Positions 1-5,864 of a DNA stretch of 12,444 nt are shown here, one piece after another (within the stretch, counting starts at the first letter, position 1; every line of letters starts with the position of its first letter). Position numbers and translations under genes: made by a program. This DNA comes from Syntrophomonadaceae bacterium (GTDB lineage Bacteria; Bacillota; Syntrophomonadia; Syntrophomonadales; Syntrophomonadaceae): positions 1-12,444 of the forward strand of contig JAQUBU010000048.1 in assembly GCA_028686565.1 (NCBI GenBank), in the 5' to 3' direction. Under the pieces are notes generated by a model. That model ran no database searches and was not told the DNA's origin. It was given only the letters and a program-made list of their open reading frames with translations.

Positions 1-2
1 GG

Positions 3-149
3 ACCTTACTGGAAGTCGGGCGAGGCAAATATTCTCCGGCTTATATTGAAGAGATTATTAGATCTCAGGACAGAACACTGGCAGGGCCTACTGCGCCTCC
101 GCAGGGGCTATACCTGATGGAAGTTAAATATAACGAGGCGAATGTCTGA
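3..149 (+). CDS. truA: tRNA pseudouridine synthase A, C-terminal end (5' truncated by window)
   Basis: The open frame entering the window encodes the last 48 residues of a TruA-like protein, including the stretches GRGKYSPAYIEEI, RTLAGPTAPPQGLYL and MEVKY, followed by TGA. TruA converts uridines 38-40 of tRNA anticodon arms to pseudouridine in the cytoplasm. The GPTAPPxGLYL block near the C-terminus is characteristic, and truA immediately before rplM-rpsI is the Firmicute gene order, so the assignment is firm although the catalytic Asp is outside the window. The oddity is that the final residues (YNEANV) and the stop are encoded by the left end of a dispersed repeat that starts at 129. Family members usually end close after the YLxxVxY strand, so the tail may have been changed by the repeat. 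Confidence 0.9.
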   Translation, partial: TLLEVGRGKYSPAYIEEIIRSQDRTLAGPTAPPQGLYLMEVKYNEANV

Positions 150-384
150 AAGAATTTATTCATTACGTTTTGCGCCTTGAGTGAAGCGAAAGGAATGGTT
201 ATAAATATGTCCGCCACTTTAAGCGGCGGACATATTTAACAAAACAGACGGCGGGTTATAACGAGGCGCAGCCTCGTTGCAGCATTATGTTGAAACTATT
301 GCGCAGTTTCTTCTGGTGCTTAAATTCCCCACCTCGTTGCAGCGGTGCAAAAGAAACTGCTCTACAATATCTTTTGATGCTTAA
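129..384 (+). repeat. composite dispersed repeat, copy A (longest)
   Basis: This is the fullest of four related elements. Modules in order: left end TATAACGAGGCGAA (129-142, inside truA); a promoter-like module ending GGTTATAAATAT (about 160-208) shared with copy B; a perfect 13-bp inverted repeat, 203-215 with 225-237, around the core CTTTAAGC; the tract TTAACAAAACAG (237-248) shared with copies C and D; a perfect AACGAGGC/GCCTCGTT stem (260-267/271-278); then two tandem right modules starting CCTCGTTGCAGC at 272 and 332 (60-bp period) and ending GGTGCTTAA or GATGCTTAA. The first right module keeps a GAAACT/AGTTTC stem; the second is degenerate (AAAAGA/TCTTTT left). No ORF or transposase is present. 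It could be a MITE-like or REP-like non-autonomous element; that class is inference, the repetition is directly visible. Confidence 0.85.
177..205 (+). promoter_or_regulatory. promoter-like boxes inside repeat copy A
   Basis: TTGAGT (177-182), a 17-bp spacer and TATAAA (200-205) form a plausible vegetative promoter pointing towards rplM. The same pair, with a 16-bp spacer, occurs in repeat copy B. The hairpin starting at 203 would fold in the first transcribed bases. Activity is inferred only from spacing and resemblance to consensus. Confidence 0.4.
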
Positions 385-418
385 GATGTTAGAAATATGA
401 AAAAAATATATTGTTTTC

Positions 419-446
419 TTGACAGGAAAGGTTTGTTTTAGATAAT
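419..446 (+). promoter_or_regulatory. rplM-rpsI promoter
   Basis: A perfect -35 box TTGACA (419-424), 16-bp spacer and -10 box GATAAT (441-446, five of six consensus bases) lie about 110 bp before rplM, downstream of repeat copy A and upstream of the structured leader. This is the strongest vegetative promoter in this spacer and most likely the main ribosomal-operon promoter. Confidence 0.7.
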
Positions 447-453
447 ATTAAAA

Positions 454-549
454 GGTAGTCTCAAGATCTATGTTTGGCTTCTGCCCCGTTGACAGATATA
501 GAAGTAAAGACACAGACCCAAAAAGCACTAGCTATTGAGATACAGGAGG
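454..549 (+). promoter_or_regulatory. structured 5' leader of rplM (L13-leader candidate)
   Basis: Between the promoter and the start codon the RNA can fold with three nested helices: TCTCAA/TTGAGA (459-464/535-540), TTTGG/CCAAA (473-477/518-522) and CTTCT/AGAAG (478-482/500-504). The closing helix ends directly before the ribosome binding site AGGAGGG (543-549), so folding could affect initiation. Low-GC Gram-positives have a known autoregulatory L13 leader family before rplM-rpsI. Membership is inferred from position and foldability, not from a covariance match. Confidence 0.5.
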
Positions 550-556
550 GAAAGAC

Positions 557-991
557 GTGAAAACCTATGTGGCTAAACCTGCTGAAGTTGAACACAAATG
601 GTATGTGATAGATGCCAGTGAACAAACACTGGGAAGGTTATCTTCCGAAGTCGCCTCCATTCTACGGGGAAAGCATAAAGCCATCTATACTCCCCATGTT
701 GATACCGGTGACTTTGTCATAATAATCAATGCCGAGAAAATAAAACTAAGCGGTGACAAATTAAATCAGAAAATGTATCGTACTTACAGCGGATATCCCG
801 GTGGCTTGAAGGAAATGGATTACCGCACATTACTGCAAAAAAGACCTGAAAAGGCTATCGAAACTGCGGTTAAAGGAATGCTTCCCCATAACCGTCTAGG
901 TGATAAGATGTATAAGAAACTTAAAGTTTACAAGGGGAGTGAGCATCCCCACCAGGCCCAAAAACCTGAAGTTCGAGAACTCAGAGGGTAA
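557..991 (+). CDS. rplM: 50S ribosomal protein L13
   Basis: The 144-residue product is a full-length bacterial L13 (usual length 142-145), an early-assembling protein of the large ribosomal subunit. Recognisable blocks are the N-terminal KxxEVEHKWYVIDAxxQTLGRL stretch, the central HVDTGDFVIIINAEKI, YRTYSGYPGGLKE, and the C-terminal GMLPHNRLGDKMYKKLKVYKG followed by PHQAQKP. The start is GTG, supported by AGGAGGG at 543-549, seven bases upstream. Only 12 bases separate it from rpsI, the conserved pairing. Transcription probably starts from the 419-446 promoter and may be feedback-controlled through the structured leader. Confidence 0.98.
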   Translation: MKTYVAKPAEVEHKWYVIDASEQTLGRLSSEVASILRGKHKAIYTPHVDTGDFVIIINAEKIKLSGDKLNQKMYRTYSGYPGGLKEMDYRTLLQKRPEKAIETAVKGMLPHNRLGDKMYKKLKVYKGSEHPHQAQKPEVRELRG

Positions 992-1003
992 GGAGAGATA
1001 AAT

Positions 1004-1396
1004 ATGGCGAAGGTACAATACTGGGGTACAGGAAGAAGAAAAGAAGCTGTGGCCAGAGTAAGATTGGTTCCTGGCAATGGCACAATTGTAATAAATGAAC
1101 GGAATTTTGAAGATTTCTTTCCCAATAAAACCAGACGGCTCATTGTGCAACAGCCTCTGGAACTTACCGGGATGACTGGAAGATTCGATGTTATCTGCCG
1201 TGTACATGGCGGCGGAATTACCGGACAAGCCGGTGCAGTACGCTTAGGAATTGCCCGGGCTCTCGTTAAAGTAAATCCTGACAGCAGACCGCAGCTTAGG
1301 AAATCGGGTTTTCTTACCCGTGACCCACGTATGAAGGAAAGAAAGAAATATGGTCTTCACAAGGCCAGAAAAGCGCCTCAATACTCAAAACGTTAA
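1004..1396 (+). CDS. rpsI: 30S ribosomal protein S9
   Basis: The 130-residue product is a full-length S9, a small-subunit head protein whose C-terminal tail reaches the P-site tRNA. Diagnostic blocks are YWGTGRRKEAVARVRLVPGNG (residues 6-26), the GGGITGQAGAVRLGIARAL segment and the basic tail ending KKYGLHKARKAPQYSKR with the invariant terminal Lys-Arg. The ATG start follows AAGGAGAG at 990-997. It is the second gene of the rplM operon and is followed within 20 bases by a strong terminator, so the operon ends here. Confidence 0.98.
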   Translation: MAKVQYWGTGRRKEAVARVRLVPGNGTIVINERNFEDFFPNKTRRLIVQQPLELTGMTGRFDVICRVHGGGITGQAGAVRLGIARALVKVNPDSRPQLRKSGFLTRDPRMKERKKYGLHKARKAPQYSKR

Positions 1397-1415
1397 AATT
1401 AATAAGCAATCAAAG

Positions 1416-1441
1416 CCTCCTCATAAACGAGGAGGTTTTTT
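1416..1441 (+). terminator. intrinsic terminator of the rplM-rpsI operon
   Basis: A perfect 7-bp stem CCTCCTC/GAGGAGG (1416-1422/1429-1435) with a six-base loop is followed directly by six T residues. It is a textbook rho-independent terminator 20 bases after the rpsI stop. Confidence 0.93.
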
Positions 1442-1694
1442 GTTGGTGTAAGAAAATAATGAAATATGGCGGTCAAGGCAATTACCGGTTCAGCATTAAT
1501 CATAGCAGTTTATCTCAGACTTGAGCTTCGCTAAGCTGGTAGGTAATTCATGAATGTGCTTCGCACTTGGTTTATTACTATTGCCATTACTTCTTAAGTC
1601 CAGATGGAGTAATTTCTTTTGCTGAAGTTCTTTTATAAATTTCATTTAACAAGCATATAAAAGGAATAGCAAATAATATACAGGGGGAAGAGTA
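1442..1694. other. 253-bp spacer between rpsI terminator and cwlD
   Basis: No credible ORF or copy of the dispersed repeat is present. Small hairpins can be drawn: AGCTT/AAGCT around 1526-1539 and GTGC/GCAC at about 1557-1567, the latter inside a weaker outer pairing of TAGGTAAT with ATTACTA. CATATAA (1654-1660) resembles -10 elements of sporulation sigma factors, but I could not find a convincing -35. The end of the spacer holds the cwlD ribosome binding site GGGGGAAG (1683-1690). Confidence 0.5.
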
Positions 1695-2465
1695 TTGTAT
1701 ATTAAACCACCGGAAGTTAATCTTGAAAAGAAAAAAAGTATTGCCATGGCATTGTTCCTGTTTGTTGTTTTGTGCGGGGTTATTGCTTTTTCTGAAAACG
1801 CGGCACAGCAGCCAGTTTTAGCCTATGGAATAGCCAGCAAAATTATAGTGGTGGACCCGGGACACGGTGGGTTCGATCCGGGAGCCTGGCGGGGAAGTCT
1901 TTTGGAAAAGGACATAACTTTACAAATAAGCAAGAAGTTGCAGGCTTATTTAAGCGAAGCTGGGGCAGTGGTAATCCTGCTGCGCGAAAAAGACGAAGAT
2001 CTGGCTCCGGCACCTTTTAAAGGCAGTGTCAGAGAACGCAAAAGATCGGATTTAGCTGCACGAGTAGAATCTGCCAATAAATCGAAGGCAGATATCTATG
2101 TCAGTATTCATACAAATGCTGATACAAGTCCTCGCTGGTCAGGAGCGCAAACCTTTTATAACAGTAAAAGTGATGCCAGCAAAATACTGGCTGAAGCTAT
2201 ACAGGAAGAATTTATCAGGGTATTGGGAAATACTAAACGCAAGGCTAAAACCGGAAATTACTATATTATTGATAAAACTGAAATGCCAGCGGTAATAGCA
2301 GAGGTAGGCTTTATTTCGAATCCGGTTGAAGCCCGTTTGCTAAGCGATGACGAATATCAGGAACGAATCGCGTATGCGATATTCTCCGGCATAATTAAAT
2401 CGCAAAGCAGTGAGACTTTGGAAAAAGAGAAAATTGCGAGGGTAAAAGAATTGCATAAGTTATAA
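1695..2465 (+). CDS. cwlD: N-acetylmuramoyl-L-alanine amidase, CwlD-like (spore cortex)
   Basis: The 256-residue product has a basic start, one hydrophobic segment (residues about 17-33, a signal anchor or signal peptide) and an Amidase_3 zinc domain (about 50-236). Zinc ligands and the catalytic Glu are visible: DPGHGG with His57, LLEKD with Glu71, YVSIHTNAD with His139, and IAEVGFISNP with Glu203. These enzymes cut the amide between MurNAc and L-Ala outside the membrane. CwlD in sporulating Firmicutes starts muramic-delta-lactam formation in the spore cortex, and its position shortly after rplM-rpsI matches Bacillus. The start is TTG behind GGGGGAAG; the next in-frame ATG (1746) would cut into the membrane segment. 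The Lys/Glu-rich tail is slightly longer than B. subtilis CwlD (237). A general autolysin role is the main alternative. Confidence 0.87.
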   Translation: MYIKPPEVNLEKKKSIAMALFLFVVLCGVIAFSENAAQQPVLAYGIASKIIVVDPGHGGFDPGAWRGSLLEKDITLQISKKLQAYLSEAGAVVILLREKDEDLAPAPFKGSVRERKRSDLAARVESANKSKADIYVSIHTNADTSPRWSGAQTFYNSKSDASKILAEAIQEEFIRVLGNTKRKAKTGNYYIIDKTEMPAVIAEVGFISNPVEARLLSDDEYQERIAYAIFSGIIKSQSSETLEKEKIARVKELHKL

Positions 2466-2519
2466 GCTGGGCTGGAGTCTAAAAATAGTTATGATATACT
2501 CTAGGTAAACCAAAATATG

Positions 2520-2659
2520 TATAGCGAAGCGAAGTCAGAAAACAATTTTTCATTGAATTTTGCCCCTTGAGTCAAGCGAAAGAATGGTTATAAATATCAC
2601 GTCTCGTTGCAGCAGTGCGGAAAGAAACTACTCGCAGTTTCTTTCGATGCTTAAATACC
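2520..2659 (+). repeat. composite dispersed repeat, copy B
   Basis: The left end TATAGCGAAGCGAA and the following ~80 bp align closely with copy A (129-208), including CCTTGAGT, AAGCGAAAG and AATGGTTATAAATAT. The middle hairpin, the AACAAAACAG tract and the AACGAGG stem are absent, so the promoter-like module joins directly to the right module (TCTCGTTGCAGCAGTG, about 2602). The right module has a 9-bp perfect stem AAAGAAACT/AGTTTCTTT and ends GATGCTTAAATACC. The copy ends 36 bases before the start codon of the Memo-AMMECR1 gene. Confidence 0.85.
2567..2594 (+). promoter_or_regulatory. promoter-like boxes inside repeat copy B
   Basis: TTGAGT (2567-2572), a 16-bp spacer and TATAAA (2589-2594) point towards the Memo-AMMECR1 gene. 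No better promoter was seen in the 230-bp spacer after cwlD, so the repeat may supply transcription of this gene. This is inference from consensus similarity. Confidence 0.42.
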
Positions 2660-2695
2660 AGCCTGTTTGAAATGATTGATTAAGGAAGTGAGATT

Positions 2696-4087
2696 ATGAT
2701 AAATTATGCGGTGCTTACTCCCCATCCCCCTTTAATTGTGCCTGCAATTGGCAAGGACAGGCTAAAAGATGTAAATTCTACAGTTAAAGGTATGCAAAAG
2801 CTGGCCGGGCAAGTAGTTGCTAGCGGCCCCGAAACCCTGGTTTTTTTAACTCCTCATGGCAATGTTTTTTCAGATTGTATATCTGCTCTGGCAATATCCC
2901 AGCTCAAGGGCGACTTCACGGCTTTTGGCAATTCGCTGGGCTTTGACTGCCAAAATGATTTAAAGCTTCTGGCTGAAATCAAAAGTGAGGCTGATCGCAG
3001 AGGTATTAATTTTGCTCTTTTGGATCAGGACAGGCTGAACCAGTACCGGCTTAATGCACAGCTTGATCATGGCATTCTGGTTCCTCTATACTATCTGAAA
3101 CAAGCAGGACTGCCGCAAATACCAATTTTGGCAATAAGCATAGGATATTTGTCAAACCTGGAACTCTATACATTCGGCAGTCTGATTAAATCAGCAGCTG
3201 AAAAAATCGGCAGGAAGACCGCTATTATCGCCTCTGGTGATATGTCGCACCGGCTCAGCAATGATGGGCCATATGACTACCACCCTGATGGTGCCAGCTT
3301 CGATGGTAAGGTGAAAGAACTAATTCAGAAGAATGATGTGCAAGGAATCTTTAATCTTCCCGAAAAGCTAAGGGAAAATGCTGGTGAATGTGGTTACCGT
3401 TCAATTATAATAATGCTCGGGGCATTGGATTCTTCGAGTTTTACAACAGAGGTATTCAGTTATGAAGGTCCAATGGGAGTAGGCTATCTAACTGCAGGAT
3501 TTAACCCTGTGGAGTCCGGCAGCAGTTTTCTTGATCAATTGCAGACCGAAAAAGAGACAAATATTCGGCAAAGACGGGAACAGGAAAGTTTGCCGGTGCG
3601 ATGGGCCAGGATGAATCTGGAAGCCTATATCAAGCAGCATGCAATTCCGCAGTTATCAGAAGATATGAAAGAGCTTGCTGACAAACAGGCCGGGGTTTTT
3701 GTTTCATTAAAAAAGAATGGGCAATTACGCGGCTGCATTGGAACTATTATGCCAGCTTATAAGGACTTGAGTGAAGAAATTGCAGCAAATGCCCGGGCAG
3801 CTGGTACTGACGACCCGCGCTTCGCGCCTGTAGAGACATATGAATTGGAGGATGTTGTATATTCAGTCGATATACTTGGACAAGCTGAAAGCTGCGGTCA
3901 GGAGGATCTGGACCCAAGCAAATATGGGGTAATAGTGAGTCAGGGCGGTAAGCGCGGCTTGCTGCTTCCTGCTCTTGAAGGGGTAGATACGGTTGAAGAA
4001 CAGCTGGCAATTGCCAAACAAAAAGCGGGTATCGCACCGGGGGGGAAATGTAGTATAATGCGATTCGAGGTTAAGCGCTTCTGTTAG
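2696..4087 (+). CDS. AmmeMemoRadiSam proteins B and A fused (Memo/LigB-like plus AMMECR1)
   Basis: The 463-residue protein is a fusion. Residues about 1-272 match the Memo-like, class III extradiol-dioxygenase (LigB) fold: LTPHPPLIVPAIG with His10, LTPHGN with His54, DHGILVPLYYL with His125, IASGDMSHR with His185, and GECGYRS with Cys232, candidate metal or active-site residues. After a charged linker (about 273-300), residues about 301-463 form an AMMECR1 domain with the hallmark LRGCIGT (344-350) and PRFAPV. Bacteria and archaea often carry these as separate proteins beside a radical SAM enzyme, as here with the next gene. The substrate and product are, to my knowledge, not settled. A ring-cleaving dioxygenase role is the structural alternative, but the AMMECR1 fusion and the neighbour argue against it. 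No signal peptide; probably cytoplasmic. Start ATG follows AAGGAAGTGAG at 2682-2692. Confidence 0.93.
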   Translation: MINYAVLTPHPPLIVPAIGKDRLKDVNSTVKGMQKLAGQVVASGPETLVFLTPHGNVFSDCISALAISQLKGDFTAFGNSLGFDCQNDLKLLAEIKSEADRRGINFALLDQDRLNQYRLNAQLDHGILVPLYYLKQAGLPQIPILAISIGYLSNLELYTFGSLIKSAAEKIGRKTAIIASGDMSHRLSNDGPYDYHPDGASFDGKVKELIQKNDVQGIFNLPEKLRENAGECGYRSIIIMLGALDSSSFTTEVFSYEGPMGVGYLTAGFNPVESGSSFLDQLQTEKETNIRQRREQESLPVRWARMNLEAYIKQHAIPQLSEDMKELADKQAGVFVSLKKNGQLRGCIGTIMPAYKDLSEEIAANARAAGTDDPRFAPVETYELEDVVYSVDILGQAESCGQEDLDPSKYGVIVSQGGKRGLLLPALEGVDTVEEQLAIAKQKAGIAPGGKCSIMRFEVKRFC

Positions 4088-4162
4088 CTGGGGAGCAGTA
4101 AAGGTTGAGCCAAGCAGATGTATTATTGAGCGAAGGAGTAGGCGCGGGAAAGCTATGAATCT

Positions 4163-4191
4163 CTGTCAAGTGCAATACTTGTAAGTATAAT
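4163..4191 (+). promoter_or_regulatory. promoter with overlapping dyad before the radical SAM gene
   Basis: CTGTCA (4163-4168, four of six) and a perfect TATAAT (4186-4191) are 17 bp apart in the 180-bp gap between the two AmmeMemoRadiSam genes. A perfect inverted repeat ATACTT-GT-AAGTAT (4175-4188) overlaps the -10 box and could be a repressor site. This suggests the radical SAM gene has its own regulated start in addition to any read-through. Confidence 0.5.
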
Positions 4192-4267
4192 TAATAAAAT
4201 GCAAGCGGAATAAGGAAAAACATAAAAAATTATATTTTTTTAGACATAAGATTTGGTGGTGAAAAAT

Positions 4268-5269
4268 GTGCCTGCAAGGGAAGCAATGTTTTATGAAAAA
4301 ATGCCCGGACAGAAGCTAAAGTGTATGCTTTGTCCGCATCACTGTTTATTAAATAATGGACAGCTGGGTTTATGCCGGGTAAGAATTAATAATAATGGAA
4401 GCTTAAATACTTTAAACTATGGGGAAATATCTTCGCTAGCACTTGACCCAATAGAAAAAAAACCTCTATATCATTTTTTCCCCGGAAAAAAAATACTATC
4501 AGCAGGCACTTTCGGCTGTAACCTGTCTTGTGGTTTTTGCCAGAATCATGTTCTGGCCCATGGCAATCCGGAGACTCAAGCTATCAAGCCGGAGGCGCTG
4601 GTGAAAATTACCCGCAATAGTGTTCGGGAAGGATCAATAGGTATGGCTTTTACCTATAATGAACCAAGTATTTGGTATGAGTATATTATGGATACAGCCC
4701 CCCTCTTGCAGGAGCAAAATCTTAAAACCGTTCTGGTTACCAATGGCTATATTGAGAAAGAGCCATTGGAAAAATTACTGCCTTTTGTTGATGCTATGAA
4801 TATAGATGTAAAAGCTTTCAGCTCTGATTTTTATCATCACAACTGCAAAGGGCAATTGGAAGCTGTAAAGGCCAGAGTGGAACAAGCAGCAGAGAATACT
4901 CATGTTGAAATAACCAGCCTTCTAATTACTGAAGAAAACGATGCAACAGAAGAAATAAGAGAAATGGCAAAGTGGCTGGCCAGCCTTAATCCTAATATAC
5001 CGCTTCATATTTCCAGGTACCACCCGGCCTATAAGTATGAGAAAGAAGCTACTGCGCCGGCAATTCTTTTTAGAAGCCGGGATATTGCCAGGGAATTCTT
5101 GAATTATGTTTTTATCGGCAATATTATACTGGAAGAAAACCACACTTACTGTCAGGTTTGCGGAGGGCTCTTAATTAAAAGAACTGTTTACCAGGTTACC
5201 AATATGGGACTGGAGCGGGGCGAATGCATACACTGCGGGAGTAAAGTTGATTACATTCTGGCTGAATAA
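4268..5269 (+). CDS. amrS: AmmeMemoRadiSam system radical SAM enzyme
   Basis: With the GTG start at 4268 the product is 333 residues. It resembles pyruvate formate-lyase activating enzymes but has the layout of the AmmeMemoRadiSam partner: an N-terminal cysteine set KCMLCPHHC...LCRVR (Cys19, 22, 26, 36), DPIEKKPLYHFFPG, the radical SAM motif CNLSCGFC (Cys84, 88, 91) for the 4Fe-4S cluster that cleaves SAM, FTYNEPSIWYEY (about 129-139), NIDVKAF, RYHPAYKY, and a C-terminal CxxC pair (Cys295/298 and 320/323) that could hold zinc or another cluster. Such enzymes act in the anaerobic cytoplasm; the target is unknown. Starts TTG 4253 and ATG 4286 are in frame; GTG 4268 is preferred because GGTGGTG lies 6-7 bases upstream. 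The pairing with the preceding fusion makes the family call firm. Confidence 0.93.
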   Translation: MPAREAMFYEKMPGQKLKCMLCPHHCLLNNGQLGLCRVRINNNGSLNTLNYGEISSLALDPIEKKPLYHFFPGKKILSAGTFGCNLSCGFCQNHVLAHGNPETQAIKPEALVKITRNSVREGSIGMAFTYNEPSIWYEYIMDTAPLLQEQNLKTVLVTNGYIEKEPLEKLLPFVDAMNIDVKAFSSDFYHHNCKGQLEAVKARVEQAAENTHVEITSLLITEENDATEEIREMAKWLASLNPNIPLHISRYHPAYKYEKEATAPAILFRSRDIAREFLNYVFIGNIILEENHTYCQVCGGLLIKRTVYQVTNMGLERGECIHCGSKVDYILAE

Positions 5270-5298
5270 GCTATTAAAAACTAAACTTGAAAAGTAAA

Positions 5299-5330
5299 AG
5301 ATGGGGAAGAGCAAAAGCTCTTCCCCATCT
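5299..5330 (+). terminator. strong hairpin after the radical SAM gene
   Basis: AGATGGGGAAGAGC (5299-5312) and its perfect complement (5317-5330) enclose an AAAA loop, 30 bases after the stop codon. On the + strand no T tract follows; on the - strand the hairpin is followed by a T-rich run. It may terminate transcription or protect the mRNA 3' end. Confidence 0.6.
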
Positions 5331-5339
5331 GTATATGAA

Positions 5340-5362
5340 AGCTCCCGGAATGTCCGGCAGCT
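5340..5362 (+). other. second short hairpin after the radical SAM gene
   Basis: AGCT-C-CCGGA and TCCGG-C-AGCT (5340-5349/5353-5362) pair with one internal C-C mismatch around a three-base loop. It lies 10 bases after the larger hairpin and before repeat copy C; role unknown. Confidence 0.45.
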
Positions 5363-5377
5363 ATTCAAGCTTTATCG

Positions 5378-5525
5378 TATAACGAGGCGAAAAAGATGTC
5401 CCCCGCATCTTTAAGCGAATCGGGGACCTATTAACAAAACAGGCGGCGGGTATAACGAGGCGCTGCGCCTCGTTGCAGCAGTATGTTGATACTACTGCGC
5501 AGTTTCTTTTGATGTTTAAATACCC
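5378..5525 (+). repeat. composite dispersed repeat, copy C
   Basis: The left end TATAACGAGGCGAA is followed not by the promoter-like module but directly by the hairpin module: GTCCCC/GGGGAC (5398-5403/5422-5427) around CTTTAAGC, then TTAACAAAACAGGCGGCGGG (5431-5450). A perfect 10-bp stem AACGAGGCGC/GCGCCTCGTT (5454-5463/5465-5474) follows, then the right module CCTCGTTGCAGCAGT with a one-mismatch GATACT/AGTTTC pairing, ending GATGTTTAAATACCC. Arms of the first hairpin differ from copy A yet still pair, suggesting structure is maintained. Confidence 0.85.
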
Positions 5526-5578
5526 ACAATTAAGAATATGAATTCTCGCATCTATGTGTTACAAGACAATAAATTTAT

Positions 5579-5607
5579 TTGACTAGAGCTTACAGGTAAG
5601 CTAATTA
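5579..5607 (+). promoter_or_regulatory. possible promoter with dyad in the spacer
   Basis: TTGACT (5579-5584) is followed 17 bp later by the weak -10 TAATTA (5602-5607); TTATTA at 5605 would give a 20-bp spacer. A perfect inverted repeat AGCTTAC-AG-GTAAGCT (5587-5602) fills the space between the boxes, a placement seen for MerR-type regulators. It would drive the small ORF and methyltransferase gene. Confidence 0.35.
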
Positions 5608-5642
5608 TTATCTTATAAGGAAATAAAGCTTAGCAAGAAGAA

Positions 5643-5822
5643 ATGAAGATGGGCTTAGAGCGTATGACCATTGTCTATGATCCAGCAGGTTTAGGCATTA
5701 AGACTATTGAAGACCTGGCACCATCAGATATTTACCAGCGGTTTTTCAGCGGGCGCAGCGCTAAATACTATGCCTGTGAGCATGGTCATTTACTTTATGG
5801 CGAAGTCATACAACAGGGCTAA
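5643..5822 (+). CDS. small ORF of unknown function (59 aa)
   Basis: An ATG-started frame of 59 codons contains TIVYDPAGLGIK, TIEDLAPSDIYQ and KYYACEHGHLLYGE. I do not recognise it. It lacks a hydrophobic segment and a clear metal-binding motif. In-frame ATGs at 5649 and 5664 are alternative starts; none has a strong ribosome binding site, the best nearby purine run being AAGAAGAA just before 5643. It sits between repeat copy C and the methyltransferase gene, 42 bases before the latter, and would share its transcript. It may be a genuine small protein or the remnant of a larger gene truncated at its 5' side near the repeat. Confidence 0.35.
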   Translation: MKMGLERMTIVYDPAGLGIKTIEDLAPSDIYQRFFSGRSAKYYACEHGHLLYGEVIQQG

Positions 5823-5864
5823 CTAACATAACAAGATTTTTAAGAAGGGAAAGGGGAAAGATTT

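Noticed and set aside
896..1228. 110-codon - strand frame
   Set aside because: Lies wholly across rplM and rpsI, whose identities are certain; no promoter or ribosome binding site on that strand.
2471..2500. Promoter directly after cwlD (TATGAT/TATACT)
   Set aside because: -10-like hexamers exist but no acceptable -35 box was found at 16-18 bp.
2696..3520. Aromatic ring-cleaving LigB dioxygenase
   Set aside because: The fold is shared, but fusion to AMMECR1 and the adjacent dedicated radical SAM enzyme identify the AmmeMemoRadiSam B protein.
3747..4037. 96-codon - strand frame
   Set aside because: Antisense shadow of the AMMECR1 domain.
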